A stretch of DNA of 6,580 bases from Candidatus Helarchaeota archaeon (GTDB lineage: Archaea; Asgardarchaeota; Lokiarchaeia; Helarchaeales; JABXJV01): assembly GCA_013375355.1 (NCBI GenBank), contig JABXJV010000567.1, positions 1 to 6,580 of the forward strand, written 5' to 3'. Made by a program: the position numbers and the translations under genes. Every line of letters starts with the position of its first letter. Positions within the stretch are counted from its first letter, which is position 1. Positions 1-5,004 of this stretch are shown here, one piece after another. Below the pieces are notes generated by a model. It saw only the letters and a program-made list of their open reading frames with translations. It was not told the origin of the DNA and searched no databases.

Positions 1-183
1 CAATTTAGCTATCTCTATTGTCTGCATACCTGAACCACAACCTATATCTAATATTTTGGGTTCTTGTGGTAAATTTTTTAACATTAAGAAAGCTTTACGA
101 GTAAATTCGTTACTACCTGGCCCCTCTCTCGGTAAATCGGTATGAAGTTCAAAAATTAAATCCAATAGAATCCTCTTTTTCAA
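1..183 (-). CDS. Class I SAM-dependent methyltransferase, second copy, 5' part only (cut by window edge)
   Basis: This is the first 61 codons of a methyltransferase that continues past base 1. The start is a TTG (rc of 181-183), at the same place as in the complete copy; the frame is closed by a TAA a short way upstream, with no other ATG/GTG/TTG between. The visible part holds IFELHTDLPREGPGS (residues 10-24), typical of one class I methyltransferase subfamily, and the SAM-binding motif I DIGCGSG (46-52). It differs from the complete copy (1635-880) at only six bases, five of them synonymous, with one replacement at residue 15 (Thr here, Ala there). This looks like a duplicate kept under selection rather than a decaying fragment, but the C-terminal three quarters cannot be seen. 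The substrate is unknown. Confidence 0.85.
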   Translation of the reverse strand, partial: MKKRILLDLIFELHTDLPREGPGSNEFTRKAFLMLKNLPQEPKILDIGCGSGMQTIEIAKL

Positions 184-377
184 ATCTTTATCAGAAATTT
201 CAACGAGATTATATTTGTTAAAAGTAGGTCTTTATTAAAATTTTTTCTATATTTCGTTCTTAATTATCTTCAGAGTCAATTTTTTCTTCTGGTTTTCCTT
301 CATCAGTCTCTTGTAGCGATTTATAAAAGCTGTATTGTGCTTTTTCCTTTGCACTTTTAATAGTATCGAAGCTTTCC
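1..377. repeat. Direct repeat, left copy (about 95% identical to 1453-1830)
   Basis: This block matches 1453-1830 along its whole visible length with about 19 differences, including one single-base indel near 219. It contains the methyltransferase 5' end (1-183), a 76-bp spacer, and the last 118 bp of a coding tail (260-377). Bases 309-377 are identical to 1762-1830. The right boundary is sharp at 377/378; the left boundary is beyond the window, so the repeat may be longer. The offset of 1452-1453 bp gives the duplication unit size. Confidence 0.95.
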
Positions 378-772
378 TTAATTTCTACATAAAACATGTG
401 TAAATGATAACGAGGTCTGCTTCCAACGTTGCTTTCAAAATCTTGCTTAGAAACATATTTTAAGTCCGTTTGAATAATATAATTAATATTTTTCTCAGGA
501 AAGGAACACTTAGAGCAATAGTACCCACTTGTAGAATAATTTGAATCGAAATGATATACAACTTCATGTGTTCCCGAGGGGATTTCATCTCTAAAATCCG
601 AAATATATTGTTTTCCTTTTTCCATACTTGCTATTTTTAATGCAAATATATTATAGGCACGCACATCAGGAATATTTAGAATGATTTTATCTGTTTCATA
701 TTTTAATATCAACTCTTTTGGAATTTCAGCAAAATAACCGTGTCGTTCTAAAAAAAACCTCCCTTCACTCAC
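260..772 (-). CDS. Chimeric protein: unrecognised N-terminal domain joined to a duplicated acidic tail
   Basis: The 170-aa ORF from a GTG at 772 has two parts. Residues 1-132 belong to no family I recognise: a mixed alpha/beta sequence with one CxxC pair (YYCSKC, about residues 84-89) and an aromatic-rich stretch YHLHMFYVEI. The last 38 residues, from ESFDTIKSAKEKAQ to the stop, match the C-terminus of the ribbon-helix-helix-like protein at 1713-2177; the first 22 are identical and the final acidic 16 carry five replacements. Homology starts exactly at base 377, the end of a long direct repeat, so the tail was attached by the duplication. The GTG has no ribosome-binding site, whereas the frame stays open upstream to an ATA at 836-838 with a well-placed GGAGG; the longer form would be 192 aa. 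It may be a fusion gene or a truncated one with a borrowed stop. Confidence 0.7.
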   Translation of the reverse strand: MSEGRFFLERHGYFAEIPKELILKYETDKIILNIPDVRAYNIFALKIASMEKGKQYISDFRDEIPSGTHEVVYHFDSNYSTSGYYCSKCSFPEKNINYIIQTDLKYVSKQDFESNVGSRPRYHLHMFYVEIKESFDTIKSAKEKAQYSFYKSLQETDEGKPEEKIDSEDN

Positions 773-835
773 TAAAGATACATAATCTACGTAAAGTACC
801 CTTTCCTCATCATCTTTTATATAAATTTTAGGTCT

Positions 836-850
836 TATTTCAAAACCTCC
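836..850 (-). promoter_or_regulatory. Strong Shine-Dalgarno GGAGG positioned before an in-frame ATA codon
   Basis: On the minus strand GGAGG (850-846) is followed by seven bases and then ATA (838-836), in frame with the downstream ORF. The 22 codons between ATA and the GTG at 772 are open and read like protein (IRPKIYIKDDEERVLYVDYV). This is the best ribosome-binding site in the window, and no ATG, GTG or TTG in this frame sits at the right distance. A TTG at 843-841 lies two bases after the SD in another frame and stops after one more codon. Either AUA is used as the start or an original ATG has mutated to ATA. Confidence 0.6.
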
Positions 851-879
851 AATTTTAAATTAATCCCATTCTTGTAATA

Positions 880-1635
880 TTATTTATCTTTCATTATAAA
901 AAAAATATATCCATAAGAATCCGAATATTTTCTAAAGATATCTATCTCATCTTGTGTTGAATCCAAAAGTTTTTTTGCTTCAGGATCATCCTTATATTTT
1001 TTTCGCAAAATTTTAAGTCTTTTTTCAAGAGGAGTATAATAATTATCCCACCATGCAGATTTTGGAAGAATGAAAAAGCCTAACAATTGATAACTTGAGT
1101 CATTTATCACTTTTTTATTATGCTCAATTGATTGCATACCAGGATATTCAGTCTGAAAAAAATCTCTAACTTCTTCTGGAGGATCTTTCTTTATCCAGCA
1201 TAGTTCGGAGACAACGACATATCCACCTTGTTTTAAAAACCGTTTTATCTCTTTTAAGCCTTTTTCGAAGCCGAGAAAGTATAATGCCCCTTCTGACCAG
1301 ATTAAATCAAAAGAATTTTCTTCAAAATCCATAGCAAGCATTGTTCCTTTTACAGCTTCTATTTTTTTAGAAACTCCCTCTTTTATAGCTCGTTTTTCTA
1401 ATCTATTAAGAAAAGGTTCATGAATATCTAATGCAATTATTTTCCCTTCCGTCAATTTGGCTATCTCTATTGTCTGCATACCTGAACCACAACCTATATC
1501 TAATATTTTAGGTTCTTGTGGTAAATTTTTTAACATTAAAAAAGCTTTACGAGTAAATTCGTTACTGCCTGGTCCCTCTCTCGGTAAATCGGCATGAAGT
1601 TCAAAAATTAAATCCAATAGAATCCTCTTTTTCAA
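880..1635 (-). CDS. Class I SAM-dependent methyltransferase (complete copy)
   Basis: This 251-aa Rossmann-fold methyltransferase should transfer a methyl group from S-adenosylmethionine; the acceptor cannot be told. Visible elements in order: IFELHADLPREGPGS (10-24), a signature of one subfamily; motif I DIGCGSG (46-52) for SAM binding; an acidic residue at the end of strand 2 in IIALDIHE (D70), expected to bind the ribose hydroxyls; MDFEENSFDLIWSEGALYFL (102-121), covering the adenine-contact and post-II motifs; and GGYVVVSELCW, the strand following the helix. The length is usual for the family. The start is TTG at 1635, because no ATG or GTG is available upstream in frame and the subfamily signature begins only a few residues in. 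It lies 77 bp after the ribbon-helix-helix gene and about 40 bp before the next frame, so all are probably cotranscribed. A 5' duplicate lies at 1-183 and a 3' relic at 4868-4960. Confidence 0.93.
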   Translation of the reverse strand: MKKRILLDLIFELHADLPREGPGSNEFTRKAFLMLKNLPQEPKILDIGCGSGMQTIEIAKLTEGKIIALDIHEPFLNRLEKRAIKEGVSKKIEAVKGTMLAMDFEENSFDLIWSEGALYFLGFEKGLKEIKRFLKQGGYVVVSELCWIKKDPPEEVRDFFQTEYPGMQSIEHNKKVINDSSYQLLGFFILPKSAWWDNYYTPLEKRLKILRKKYKDDPEAKKLLDSTQDEIDIFRKYSDSYGYIFFIMKDK

Positions 1636-1830
1636 ATCTTTATAGGAAATTTCAACGAGATTATATTTATTTAAAAGTAGGTTTTTATAAAAATTTTTTC
1701 TATATTTCGTCCTTAATTATCTTCAGAGTCAATTTCTTCTTCTGGTCCTTCTTCCTCAGTATCTTGTAGCGATTTATAAAAGCTGTATTGTGCTTTTTCC
1801 TTTGCACTTTTAATAGTATCGAAGCTTTCC
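1453..1830. repeat. Direct repeat, right copy (about 95% identical to 1-377)
   Basis: This is the partner of bases 1-377, in the same orientation. The right end at 1830 falls inside the ribbon-helix-helix gene, just where its acidic tail begins. The apparent left end at 1453 is only the window edge of the other copy, so homology may continue through the rest of the methyltransferase. Confidence 0.95.
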
Positions 1831-2177
1831 AAGATTTTATAATATTTATCTTGATCTTTTCGAATTGCTTCTGCAATCAAATAGGCAGCCGCTGCAGACC
1901 TTGAGGGTACAAGATCTAATGCAACTAATGCATCCAAAACTTTAGAAGTCCCCTCATCAATCCTTGCCATGACGTTCATTTTTCTATCTTTCAAACCAAA
2001 TTTGGGAAGGCTAAAAGTAGATTTTAATTCTTTCGTAATTTCATCATAAATTCCCTTTTTCTCCTCAGGATCTTTTTCTGATTTCTTAATTAATTTTAAT
2101 ACTTCATCTTTATCTAAAGTAACAGATTCTATTTCAATTTTGGACTGACTTGATTTCTTTTTGGATCTTTTTGGCAT
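1713..2177 (-). CDS. Ribbon-helix-helix-like protein with acidic C-terminal tail
   Basis: From the ATG at 2177 the protein has 154 aa. The N-terminus is strongly basic (MPKRSKKKSSQSK), followed by a charged helical segment. It then has a ribbon-helix-helix-like unit: strand MNVMARIDEG, first helix (TSKVLDALVALDL), a turn with VPSRS, and a second helix running through AAAAYLIAEAIRK. This layout suits CopG/MetJ-type DNA-binding or dimerising domains; DNA binding is inferred. The last 38 residues, ESFDTIKSAKEKAQ onward, end in an acidic run and are duplicated in the gene at 260-772. A longer form from a GTG at 2225 (16 extra residues) is open and would be near leaderless behind the TATA-like box at 2243-2250; I prefer the ATG because of its typical basic N-terminus. 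The gene heads the minus-strand cluster and diverges from the ARPP-1 operon, so it may regulate both. Confidence 0.8.
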   Translation of the reverse strand: MPKRSKKKSSQSKIEIESVTLDKDEVLKLIKKSEKDPEEKKGIYDEITKELKSTFSLPKFGLKDRKMNVMARIDEGTSKVLDALVALDLVPSRSAAAAYLIAEAIRKDQDKYYKILESFDTIKSAKEKAQYSFYKSLQDTEEEGPEEEIDSEDN

Positions 2178-2242
2178 TTTTTTATCTATTAATGAATTAG
2201 TAAAATGATCTAATAAATGTATCACTTATTTTGTCGTAAACA

Positions 2243-2250
2243 TTTTTATA
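2243..2250 (-). promoter_or_regulatory. TATA-like box for the minus-strand cluster
   Basis: On the minus strand this reads TATAAAAA within an AT-rich stretch. Transcription would be expected to start about 25 bp downstream, near 2220-2225, which is beside the GTG at 2225 and leaves a leader of about 45 nt for the ATG at 2177. Assignment is by motif and spacing only. Confidence 0.4.
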
Positions 2251-2270
2251 TTATTACACAAAACAAAATA

Positions 2271-2278
2271 TTTAAATA
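2271..2278 (+). promoter_or_regulatory. TATA-like box for the ARPP-1 operon
   Basis: TTTAAATA is preceded by an A-rich stretch that could serve as a BRE. The predicted start is near 2300, giving a leader of about 50 nt with AGAGGT at 2335-2340. It lies about 20 bp from the divergent TATA-like box at 2243-2250. A perfect 10-bp palindrome (TTACATGTAA, 2302-2311) sits at the predicted start site and could be an operator. Confidence 0.45.
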
Positions 2279-2301
2279 GTACGACTTAAGGGTATTACAT
2301 A

Positions 2302-2311
2302 TTACATGTAA
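2302..2311. promoter_or_regulatory. Palindrome TTACATGTAA at the predicted operon start, candidate operator
   Basis: This is a perfect 10-bp palindrome, overlapping the second of two adjacent ATTACAT repeats (2294-2300 and 2301-2307) and followed by ATATTACA (2315-2322). Its position over the predicted transcription start would suit a repressor site. Such short palindromes also arise by chance in AT-rich DNA. Confidence 0.3.
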
Positions 2312-2353
2312 CAGATATTACAAATTAAGTAAAAAGAGGTTGAAAATAAAAAA

Positions 2354-2887
2354 ATGTCAAGTTTAGTTTTGAATAAAAATGGGACAGAAAAGGATGTATT
2401 AAAGAATATAGCGAATTTTTTTTATGAATCAATCAATTCTTTTAAAAGTACATTAACTGAATTATCTGTTTCGATTGAAAATTTTTTAAATTCTTTAGAA
2501 AATATTGAAGCACGACTCGATGAGCAGGGATTTGACTATCGAGAAAATTCTTCAAACGTATTATATGAAAGATTGACCAAAAATAAATCCGAACGTGAGG
2601 AAAAACAAAAAGATTTTATTTCAAAATTAACGGAAGGATTCAACCCTACCCAAGGGGAGACTAACATTTCACAAATTGAAATCGTACAAGAAACTGAACA
2701 ATTAACTCCTCCTCCAACAATTGAATCAATTATTAATAAGAATCAATTAAGTGACAGGCCTAGACCTCCTATAGTTAATAAACGGGAAAAAATCAAGCTA
2801 ACAAGACCTCCAGTATTAACTGAAAATATAAAGAAAGAAATGTTAGAAAATATAAGAAAAATCAAGAAGATGATGAAAAGTCAATAA
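2354..2887 (+). CDS. Coiled-coil and proline-rich protein, first gene of the ARPP-1 operon
   Basis: This 177-aa protein belongs to no family I recognise. Residues about 14-95 are predicted helical and rich in Leu/Ile at heptad-like spacing (NIANFFYESINSF, LTELSVSIENFLNSLENIEARL), suggesting a coiled coil for oligomerisation or partner binding. A Pro-rich linker follows, with PPPT (119-122) and two related motifs, RPRPPIV (135-141) and RPPVL (151-155), which look like binding sites for a partner. The C-terminus is a basic helix (IKKEMLENIRKIKKMMK). There is no signal peptide or membrane segment, so it should be cytosolic. The SD-like AGAGGT is 13 bases from the ATG, rather far. The stop overlaps the first ATG of the next frame (TAATG), so translation is probably coupled. 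A scaffold or adaptor role is a guess from composition only. Confidence 0.78.
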   Translation: MSSLVLNKNGTEKDVLKNIANFFYESINSFKSTLTELSVSIENFLNSLENIEARLDEQGFDYRENSSNVLYERLTKNKSEREEKQKDFISKLTEGFNPTQGETNISQIEIVQETEQLTPPPTIESIINKNQLSDRPRPPIVNKREKIKLTRPPVLTENIKKEMLENIRKIKKMMKSQ

Positions 2888-2901
2888 TGAAGGGGAATCT
2901 C

Positions 2902-3126
2902 ATGATGAATTGTAAAGAAATTGAAATTCCATTTAAAAAATCAAATAGAACTTCGAAACATAAGAAAAAGATAATTAAAGATGGAATAAAAATTCTTGTA
3001 AAAAGTTATTTTATTTATGATAAAATCCAGAAAAACCTCAATTTTACTGAGGAGGATGAACAAGAGTTTATGAACTCAATCGAATTAAATAATAAAACCA
3101 AAAGGGCGCATGTAAATGCCAAGTAA
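2902..3126 (+). CDS. Small basic protein of unknown function, second gene of the ARPP-1 operon
   Basis: The ORF is 74 aa from the ATG at 2902. I chose this start because AAGGGGA lies six to seven bases upstream; the earlier in-frame ATG at 2887 overlaps the preceding stop and has no SD, though coupled reinitiation there is possible. The N-terminal half is very basic (NRTSKHKKKIIKDGIK), then comes a hydrophobic/aromatic helix (ILVKSYFIYDKI), then an acidic patch (TEEDEQEFM) and a basic end. No family is recognised. Its last 11 bases overlap the next gene. The charge pattern could suit nucleic-acid or partner binding, but nothing more can be said. Confidence 0.65.
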   Translation: MMNCKEIEIPFKKSNRTSKHKKKIIKDGIKILVKSYFIYDKIQKNLNFTEEDEQEFMNSIELNNKTKRAHVNAK

Positions 3127-3325
3127 TGTAAGTATAGAAGTGGGAGAACCCGCTAAAAAAGGGAGAGATGGAAAAGATCTCCCAGTTACGACTAATAAGG
3201 TAGGTCAGTTTCTAGACTGGTTTGTTAAATCTCGCAAACTATTAGAATCCATGATTCTTGATGCGGGATTTTTACCTTATAGTTACGAATATTATTTAAA
3301 AATTAAAATGGAGGCGAGTGTCTAA
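3116..3325 (+). CDS. Small protein of unknown function, third gene of the ARPP-1 operon
   Basis: This 69-aa ORF overlaps the preceding gene by 11 bases in another frame and ends directly against the ATG of the ARPP-1 gene, with no intervening base. The N-terminus is polar and Gly/Lys-rich (VGEPAKKGRDGKDLPVTTN), followed by a helical region with aromatics (FLDWFVKSRKLLESM) and a C-terminal part with several tyrosines (YSYEYYLKI). No signal peptide, membrane segment or known motif is seen. Position and tight packing support it as real and translated together with ARPP-1; no function is proposed. Confidence 0.6.
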   Translation: MPSNVSIEVGEPAKKGRDGKDLPVTTNKVGQFLDWFVKSRKLLESMILDAGFLPYSYEYYLKIKMEASV

Positions 3326-4270
3326 ATGTCAAGCACTAATCAAGAAATAATGGATAATTTTGCGACTGAAATCCCTGGTCTAAATTTCGGTGATGTTATT
3401 GAAGTAGGAGCAGGATATGTTGTTCCACTTATTGATGATCCTAATGTAGAAAGAGATTATATCTGCTTTGAAGAAGCCTTAAAGGCAAATGTCTTGAAAT
3501 TCACTGATACAGGAAATATTAATCAATTGAAAATAGAAAATACAGGAGATAAAGACGTCTTAATTCTTGCGGGACAAATAGTATCATCCCCAGGAACTCA
3601 GGACCGAATTTTTGCCGAAACAACTTTCATAATGTCTCATCAGAAAGTAACTCTCACATGTAATTGTTGTGAAGCTTCAAAACCAATTTCAGGCGGAACT
3701 AAATTCAAAGGATCTGTCGTTGCTTCACCTAGAAACATTAAATATTGCTCTATTATGACTGATGTGGATCATTACCAGCGGCAGGACAAGATATGGAGTA
3801 AGGTTAACAGTACAAGGAACAAGCTAAAAAATCAGGGAGTCTATTCTGGAAAGAGCACTGATAAACTAGAAGAAATAGCAGTAGAATCGAAAAAGACAAC
3901 CAAGGGATTGTTAGATAAGGCAAAATTAGTAAATAATCAAAGAGGCGTCGTAGTTCTAAACAATGATGCAAAAATCGTGGGTGTAGAAATTTTTGATTCA
4001 CCGGAGACATATAAGAATCTTCATGAAAAAATAATTGAGAGCTATTTGGAAGATTTTACAGATAAACCAAAGCCAAAACCCAGTGCAGGCCTAAAATCAG
4101 CCTTACAAAAGGAATTGAAATCTGTATTTGCTAATCAAATTGAAGTAGATAATAAAAAAGATAGATGTCTTTTTACAAACGAAGACATGGCTTTAAACGG
4201 AGAAGTAGTATTTAGCCCAAGTCAAAAAAAGAAAAAACGCATTGTCATGTTCAGAGCAGGACAGGAGTAA
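3326..4270 (+). CDS. ARPP-1 family protein (DUF6569)
   Basis: This 314-aa protein matches what I know of the ARPP-1 family: LKIENTGDKDVLILAGQIV (68-86), a QDRI segment where the family has GGKQDR (92-95), QDKIWSKVN (153-161) where the family has a Trp in a similar helix, and the diagnostic GVEIFDSPETYKNLHEKII (219-237). ARPP-1 domains were named from genomic association with ADP-ribosylglycohydrolase, rhodanese and phosphatase genes; their biochemistry is not established as far as I know. None of those partners is visible here. Unlike the usual single Cys before Glu, this one has C112, C114 and C115 together, plus C141. A lysine-rich stretch (KKKKR, 301-305) lies near the C-terminus. GGAGG at 3310-3314 lies eleven bases before the ATG, inside the previous gene. 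It is the last gene of the operon and is followed by a T-rich tract. Confidence 0.87.
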   Translation: MSSTNQEIMDNFATEIPGLNFGDVIEVGAGYVVPLIDDPNVERDYICFEEALKANVLKFTDTGNINQLKIENTGDKDVLILAGQIVSSPGTQDRIFAETTFIMSHQKVTLTCNCCEASKPISGGTKFKGSVVASPRNIKYCSIMTDVDHYQRQDKIWSKVNSTRNKLKNQGVYSGKSTDKLEEIAVESKKTTKGLLDKAKLVNNQRGVVVLNNDAKIVGVEIFDSPETYKNLHEKIIESYLEDFTDKPKPKPSAGLKSALQKELKSVFANQIEVDNKKDRCLFTNEDMALNGEVVFSPSQKKKKRIVMFRAGQE

Positions 4271-4280
4271 TTCCCATCCA

Positions 4281-4296
4281 TTCTTTTTTTACTTTT
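4281..4296 (+). terminator. T-rich tract after the ARPP-1 operon, probable archaeal terminator
   Basis: TTCTTTTTTTACTTTT begins ten bases after the ARPP-1 stop. Runs of T on the coding strand are typical archaeal termination signals. No hairpin was seen. Confidence 0.45.
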
Positions 4297-4315
4297 ATGA
4301 AAAGCATATAATCGG

Positions 4316-4561
4316 ATGATTTTAATGGTTCCATACTATTCTCTTTGTTTGTTAAAAGCCCCAAATAAGCACCGCTACAAGATATACGCTGAAAAACATC
4401 CTACAAGCGATTATTACCCTAAATGGTTAGTTAATGAATTAAAACAGATATACACTAACATTAAATCTGCGGCTTGGAACTTACAAAATGTTCAAGATAG
4501 GTTGACTAGCGAAGGAATTCGCTCCGTAATTTATTATGAACTCTTACAAGTTGAATTTTAA
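4316..4561 (+). CDS. Small orphan protein of unknown function
   Basis: This is an 81-aa ORF, or 78 aa from the ATG at 4325. There is no SD, and the TATA-like ACTTTTATGA at 4291-4300 would place a transcript start near 4321, so the second ATG could be close to leaderless. The sequence has a hydrophobic start (MVPYYSLCLLKAP), then a basic/aromatic segment (NKHRYKIYAEKHP), and a helical part (WLVNELKQIYTNIKSAAW) that looks amphipathic. The first 15 residues are too short for a confident membrane or signal segment. No family is recognised. It stands alone, 45 bp after the ARPP-1 stop, and is followed by a run of six T at 4579-4584. Confidence 0.5.
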   Translation: MILMVPYYSLCLLKAPNKHRYKIYAEKHPTSDYYPKWLVNELKQIYTNIKSAAWNLQNVQDRLTSEGIRSVIYYELLQVEF

Positions 4562-4610
4562 CTTAATTTATTTGCAACTTTTTTCATTGAACTGCATCCG
4601 AAACTCTATA

Positions 4611-4618
4611 TTTATATA
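4611..4618 (+). promoter_or_regulatory. TATA box upstream of the GTG-start small ORF
   Basis: TTTATATA is a good archaeal TATA element. Its centre is about 27 bp from the GTG at 4642, so the transcript should begin at or within a base or two of that start codon. This makes a leaderless mRNA likely. Confidence 0.5.
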
Positions 4619-4641
4619 GGGTTATAGAACTATTCTTTAAT

Positions 4642-4821
4642 GTGAAAAAAGTAACTTTCTATTCAGATGAAGAGCTTTTAAGTGAATTTTTTGAAGATCT
4701 TCTTGAAAAATTTGAAATAAAAGGAAAGTTAATCCTTTCATCTAACGAAATAAAGAAAAATCGTCCGAGAGTTAAATATTCATCTGGTAATATCATAAGG
4801 GAAGATAGGGATTCTAGATGA
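4642..4821 (+). CDS. Short GTG-start ORF, 59 aa, unknown function, likely leaderless
   Basis: Starting at GTG 4642 the frame encodes 59 aa: VKKVTFYSDEELLSEFFEDL, then a stretch rich in Lys/Ile/Ser, ending IIREDRDSR. The first half reads as an acidic helix (SDEELLSEFFEDLLEKFE) after a short strand, like the beginning of a globular domain; the second half is polar. There is no family match I can give. Support comes from the TATA box at 4611-4618 at leaderless distance and from protein-like composition. It ends 46 bp before the methyltransferase relic, so it could be an intact small gene or the 5' end of a gene broken by the rearrangement that brought the relic here. Confidence 0.45.
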   Translation: MKKVTFYSDEELLSEFFEDLLEKFEIKGKLILSSNEIKKNRPRVKYSSGNIIREDRDSR

Positions 4822-4867
4822 AAACGATATATGAAGATAAATCGTTGGATTAATAAGAATACTTAGA

Positions 4868-4960
4868 CCACTTTTAGATTCAACACAGAAAGAGATAGAT
4901 CTTTTTATAAAATATTCAGATTATTATGGCTATGTATTTTTTATAATGAAAGATAAATAG
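4868..4960 (+). pseudogene. 3' remnant of a third methyltransferase copy
   Basis: Thirty codons plus stop read PLLDSTQKEIDLF, then IKYSDYYGYVFFIMKDK and a TAG. This matches the end of the complete methyltransferase (KLLDSTQDEIDIF, RKYSDSYGYIFFIMKDK) at 24 of 30 residues, and the DNA agrees at about 77 of 90 bases. The copy is on the plus strand, opposite to the other two. No methyltransferase sequence is recognisable upstream of it, and the frame has a stop just before, so it is not expressed as a methyltransferase. Divergence is greater than between the other copies (about 14% against 3-5%), so this relic is older or comes from a different paralogue. Confidence 0.85.
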
Positions 4961-5004
4961 TAATTCAAAATAATATCTACAAAATTTTATCAAGTGTTAG
5001 AAAA

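Noticed and set aside
1..1830. Insertion sequence or integron as the cause of the direct repeat
   Set aside because: I see no transposase, no terminal inverted repeats and no target-site duplication at 377/378 or 1830/1831; the repeat consists of ordinary coding and spacer DNA.
1..1830. CRISPR array or short tandem repeat array
   Set aside because: There are only two long copies about 1.45 kb apart, with genes between them and no short regularly spaced repeats anywhere in the window.
3804..4010. 68-aa minus-strand ORF inside the ARPP-1 gene
   Set aside because: It lies wholly within a well-supported coding frame on the other strand, has no promoter or SD, and its composition (runs of Leu, Phe and Ser) is that of an antisense shadow of AT-rich coding DNA.
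4821..4867. More decayed methyltransferase sequence upstream of the 3' remnant
   Set aside because: A few short matches to the region before the conserved C-terminus can be forced, but only with several gaps; it is no better than expected in AT-rich DNA.
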